Assembly: GCA_002337925.1 (NCBI GenBank)
Contig: DDHB01000034.1
Coordinates: 15,484-21,379, forward strand
Direction: 5' to 3'
DNA from: Sporomusaceae bacterium UBA1887
GTDB taxonomy: Bacteria; Bacillota; Negativicutes; Sporomusales; DSM-15969
Length of the DNA stretch: 5,896 nucleotides
The position numbers and the translations under genes were made by a program. Positions within the stretch are counted from its first letter, which is position 1. Each line of letters begins with the position of its first letter. This document shows positions 5,285 through 5,896 of this stretch, one piece after another. The notes beneath the pieces are model-generated. The model was not told the DNA's origin and did no database searches. It saw nothing but the letters and a program-made list of their open reading frames with translations.

Positions 5285-5896
5285 ATGAGTCAAAAAGCAT
5301 TTGTTTTTCCTGGTCAGGGATCACAAACAGTAGGGATGGGCAAAGAACTGTATGAACGTTTTGCGTCGGCTAAGGCTGTATTTGACATGGCTGACGAGGC
5401 GCTTGGATTTTCTATAACCAAAATGTGTTTTGAAGGGCCTGAGGAAGAACTGCGTAAGACATTTAATACTCAGCCTGCTATTTTGACAATGAGTATCGCT
5501 TGTTACGAGGTATTAAAAGAGCATGGTATTGAGCCTGATATCGTAGCTGGTCATAGCTTGGGTGAATATTCGGCGCTAGTTGCCGCAGGTTCGCTTGAGT
5601 TTGCTGATGCTGTGCGCTTAGTCCGTAAGCGGGGGCAGTTTATGCAAGAAGCCGTTCCCCTCGGCGAAGGCAGTATGGCTGCAATTTTAGGAGTAGAGCG
5701 CGATCTTGTTGTTGAAGTATGTCAAAAGGCTCAACAAGAATTTGGCGCTGTTCAAGCTGTCAATTTTAATTGCCCCGGGCAGATTGTTATCGCCGGGCAG
5801 GCACATGCCGTTGAAAAAGCAGTTGAACTGTTAAAAGCAGCTGGTGCAAAGCGTGCAGTTATGCTGCCGGTAAGTGCTCCTTTTCATAGTACTCTT
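5285..5896 (+). CDS. fabD: Malonyl-CoA:ACP transacylase FabD (3' truncated by window edge)
   Basis: FabD transfers malonate from CoA to acyl carrier protein, supplying the extender unit for all condensations. The first 204 residues of a protein usually about 310 long are present; the frame is open to the last base. Key residues are all visible: Gln11 in FVFPGQGSQ, the nucleophile Ser91 in the GHSLGEYSA elbow, Arg116 in RGQFMQ, and His201 in SAPFHSTL, matching Gln11/Ser92/Arg117/His201 of the E. coli enzyme. ATG 5285 follows GAGGGTG (5273-5279), whose first bases lie just past the fabK stop. It belongs to the same operon; fabG, acpP and fabF commonly follow in related genomes but are outside the window. 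Confidence 0.97.
   Translation, partial: MSQKAFVFPGQGSQTVGMGKELYERFASAKAVFDMADEALGFSITKMCFEGPEEELRKTFNTQPAILTMSIACYEVLKEHGIEPDIVAGHSLGEYSALVAAGSLEFADAVRLVRKRGQFMQEAVPLGEGSMAAILGVERDLVVEVCQKAQQEFGAVQAVNFNCPGQIVIAGQAHAVEKAVELLKAAGAKRAVMLPVSAPFHSTL

Noticed and set aside
1..5896. An undescribed system, mobile element, CRISPR array or genomic island
   Set aside because: Every coding stretch matches a well-known housekeeping family in its usual order, no direct or inverted repeats bound the region, and no transposase, integrase or att-like sequence was seen.

Overview
The window is a compact, entirely plus-strand stretch of core metabolic and ribosomal genes from a low-to-moderate GC Firmicute. 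The best fit is an anaerobic lineage of Clostridia or Negativicutes. FapR, a FabK-type enoyl-ACP reductase, a zinc-ribbon L32, strong AAGGAGG Shine-Dalgarno sequences and sigma-A consensus promoters all point to Firmicutes. Genus and class cannot be fixed from sequence reading alone.

Layout. (1) 3-713: the C-terminal 60% of acetate kinase (ackA), closed by a GC-rich hairpin. (2) 792-1641: a short transcription unit with a perfect TTGACA-17-TATAAT promoter, a DUF177/YceD protein and ribosomal protein L32 (rpmF), ended by a hairpin with a long T-tract. (3) 1654 to the right edge: a new promoter with an extended -10, a probable FapR operator at the transcription start, then fapR, plsX, fabH, fabK and the first two thirds of fabD. 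The intergenic gaps in this unit are 14 bp or less, or the genes overlap (plsX/fabH by 14 nt, fabH/fabK by 8 nt), so it reads as one operon that continues beyond the window.

How the genes work together. FabD charges ACP with malonate, FabH starts the chain by condensing acyl-CoA with malonyl-ACP, FabK performs the last reduction of each elongation cycle, and PlsX turns the finished acyl-ACP into acyl-phosphate for phospholipid synthesis. FapR, the first gene, is the malonyl-CoA-sensing repressor of this pathway, so the operon probably carries its own feed-forward control: malonyl-CoA relieves repression at the site near 1686-1704. The YceD-L32 pair is a widely conserved ribosome-related neighbour of the plsX-fab cluster, here separated from it by a strong terminator. 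AckA belongs to acetyl-phosphate/acetate metabolism.

Every stretch is accounted for. The only intergenic regions (714-844, 1352-1398, 1579-1734) hold terminators, promoters and ribosome binding sites. I found no mobile element, CRISPR array, RNA gene or unknown system. The most interesting points are the regulatory region in front of fapR and two substitutions in the predicted malonyl-CoA pocket of FapR.
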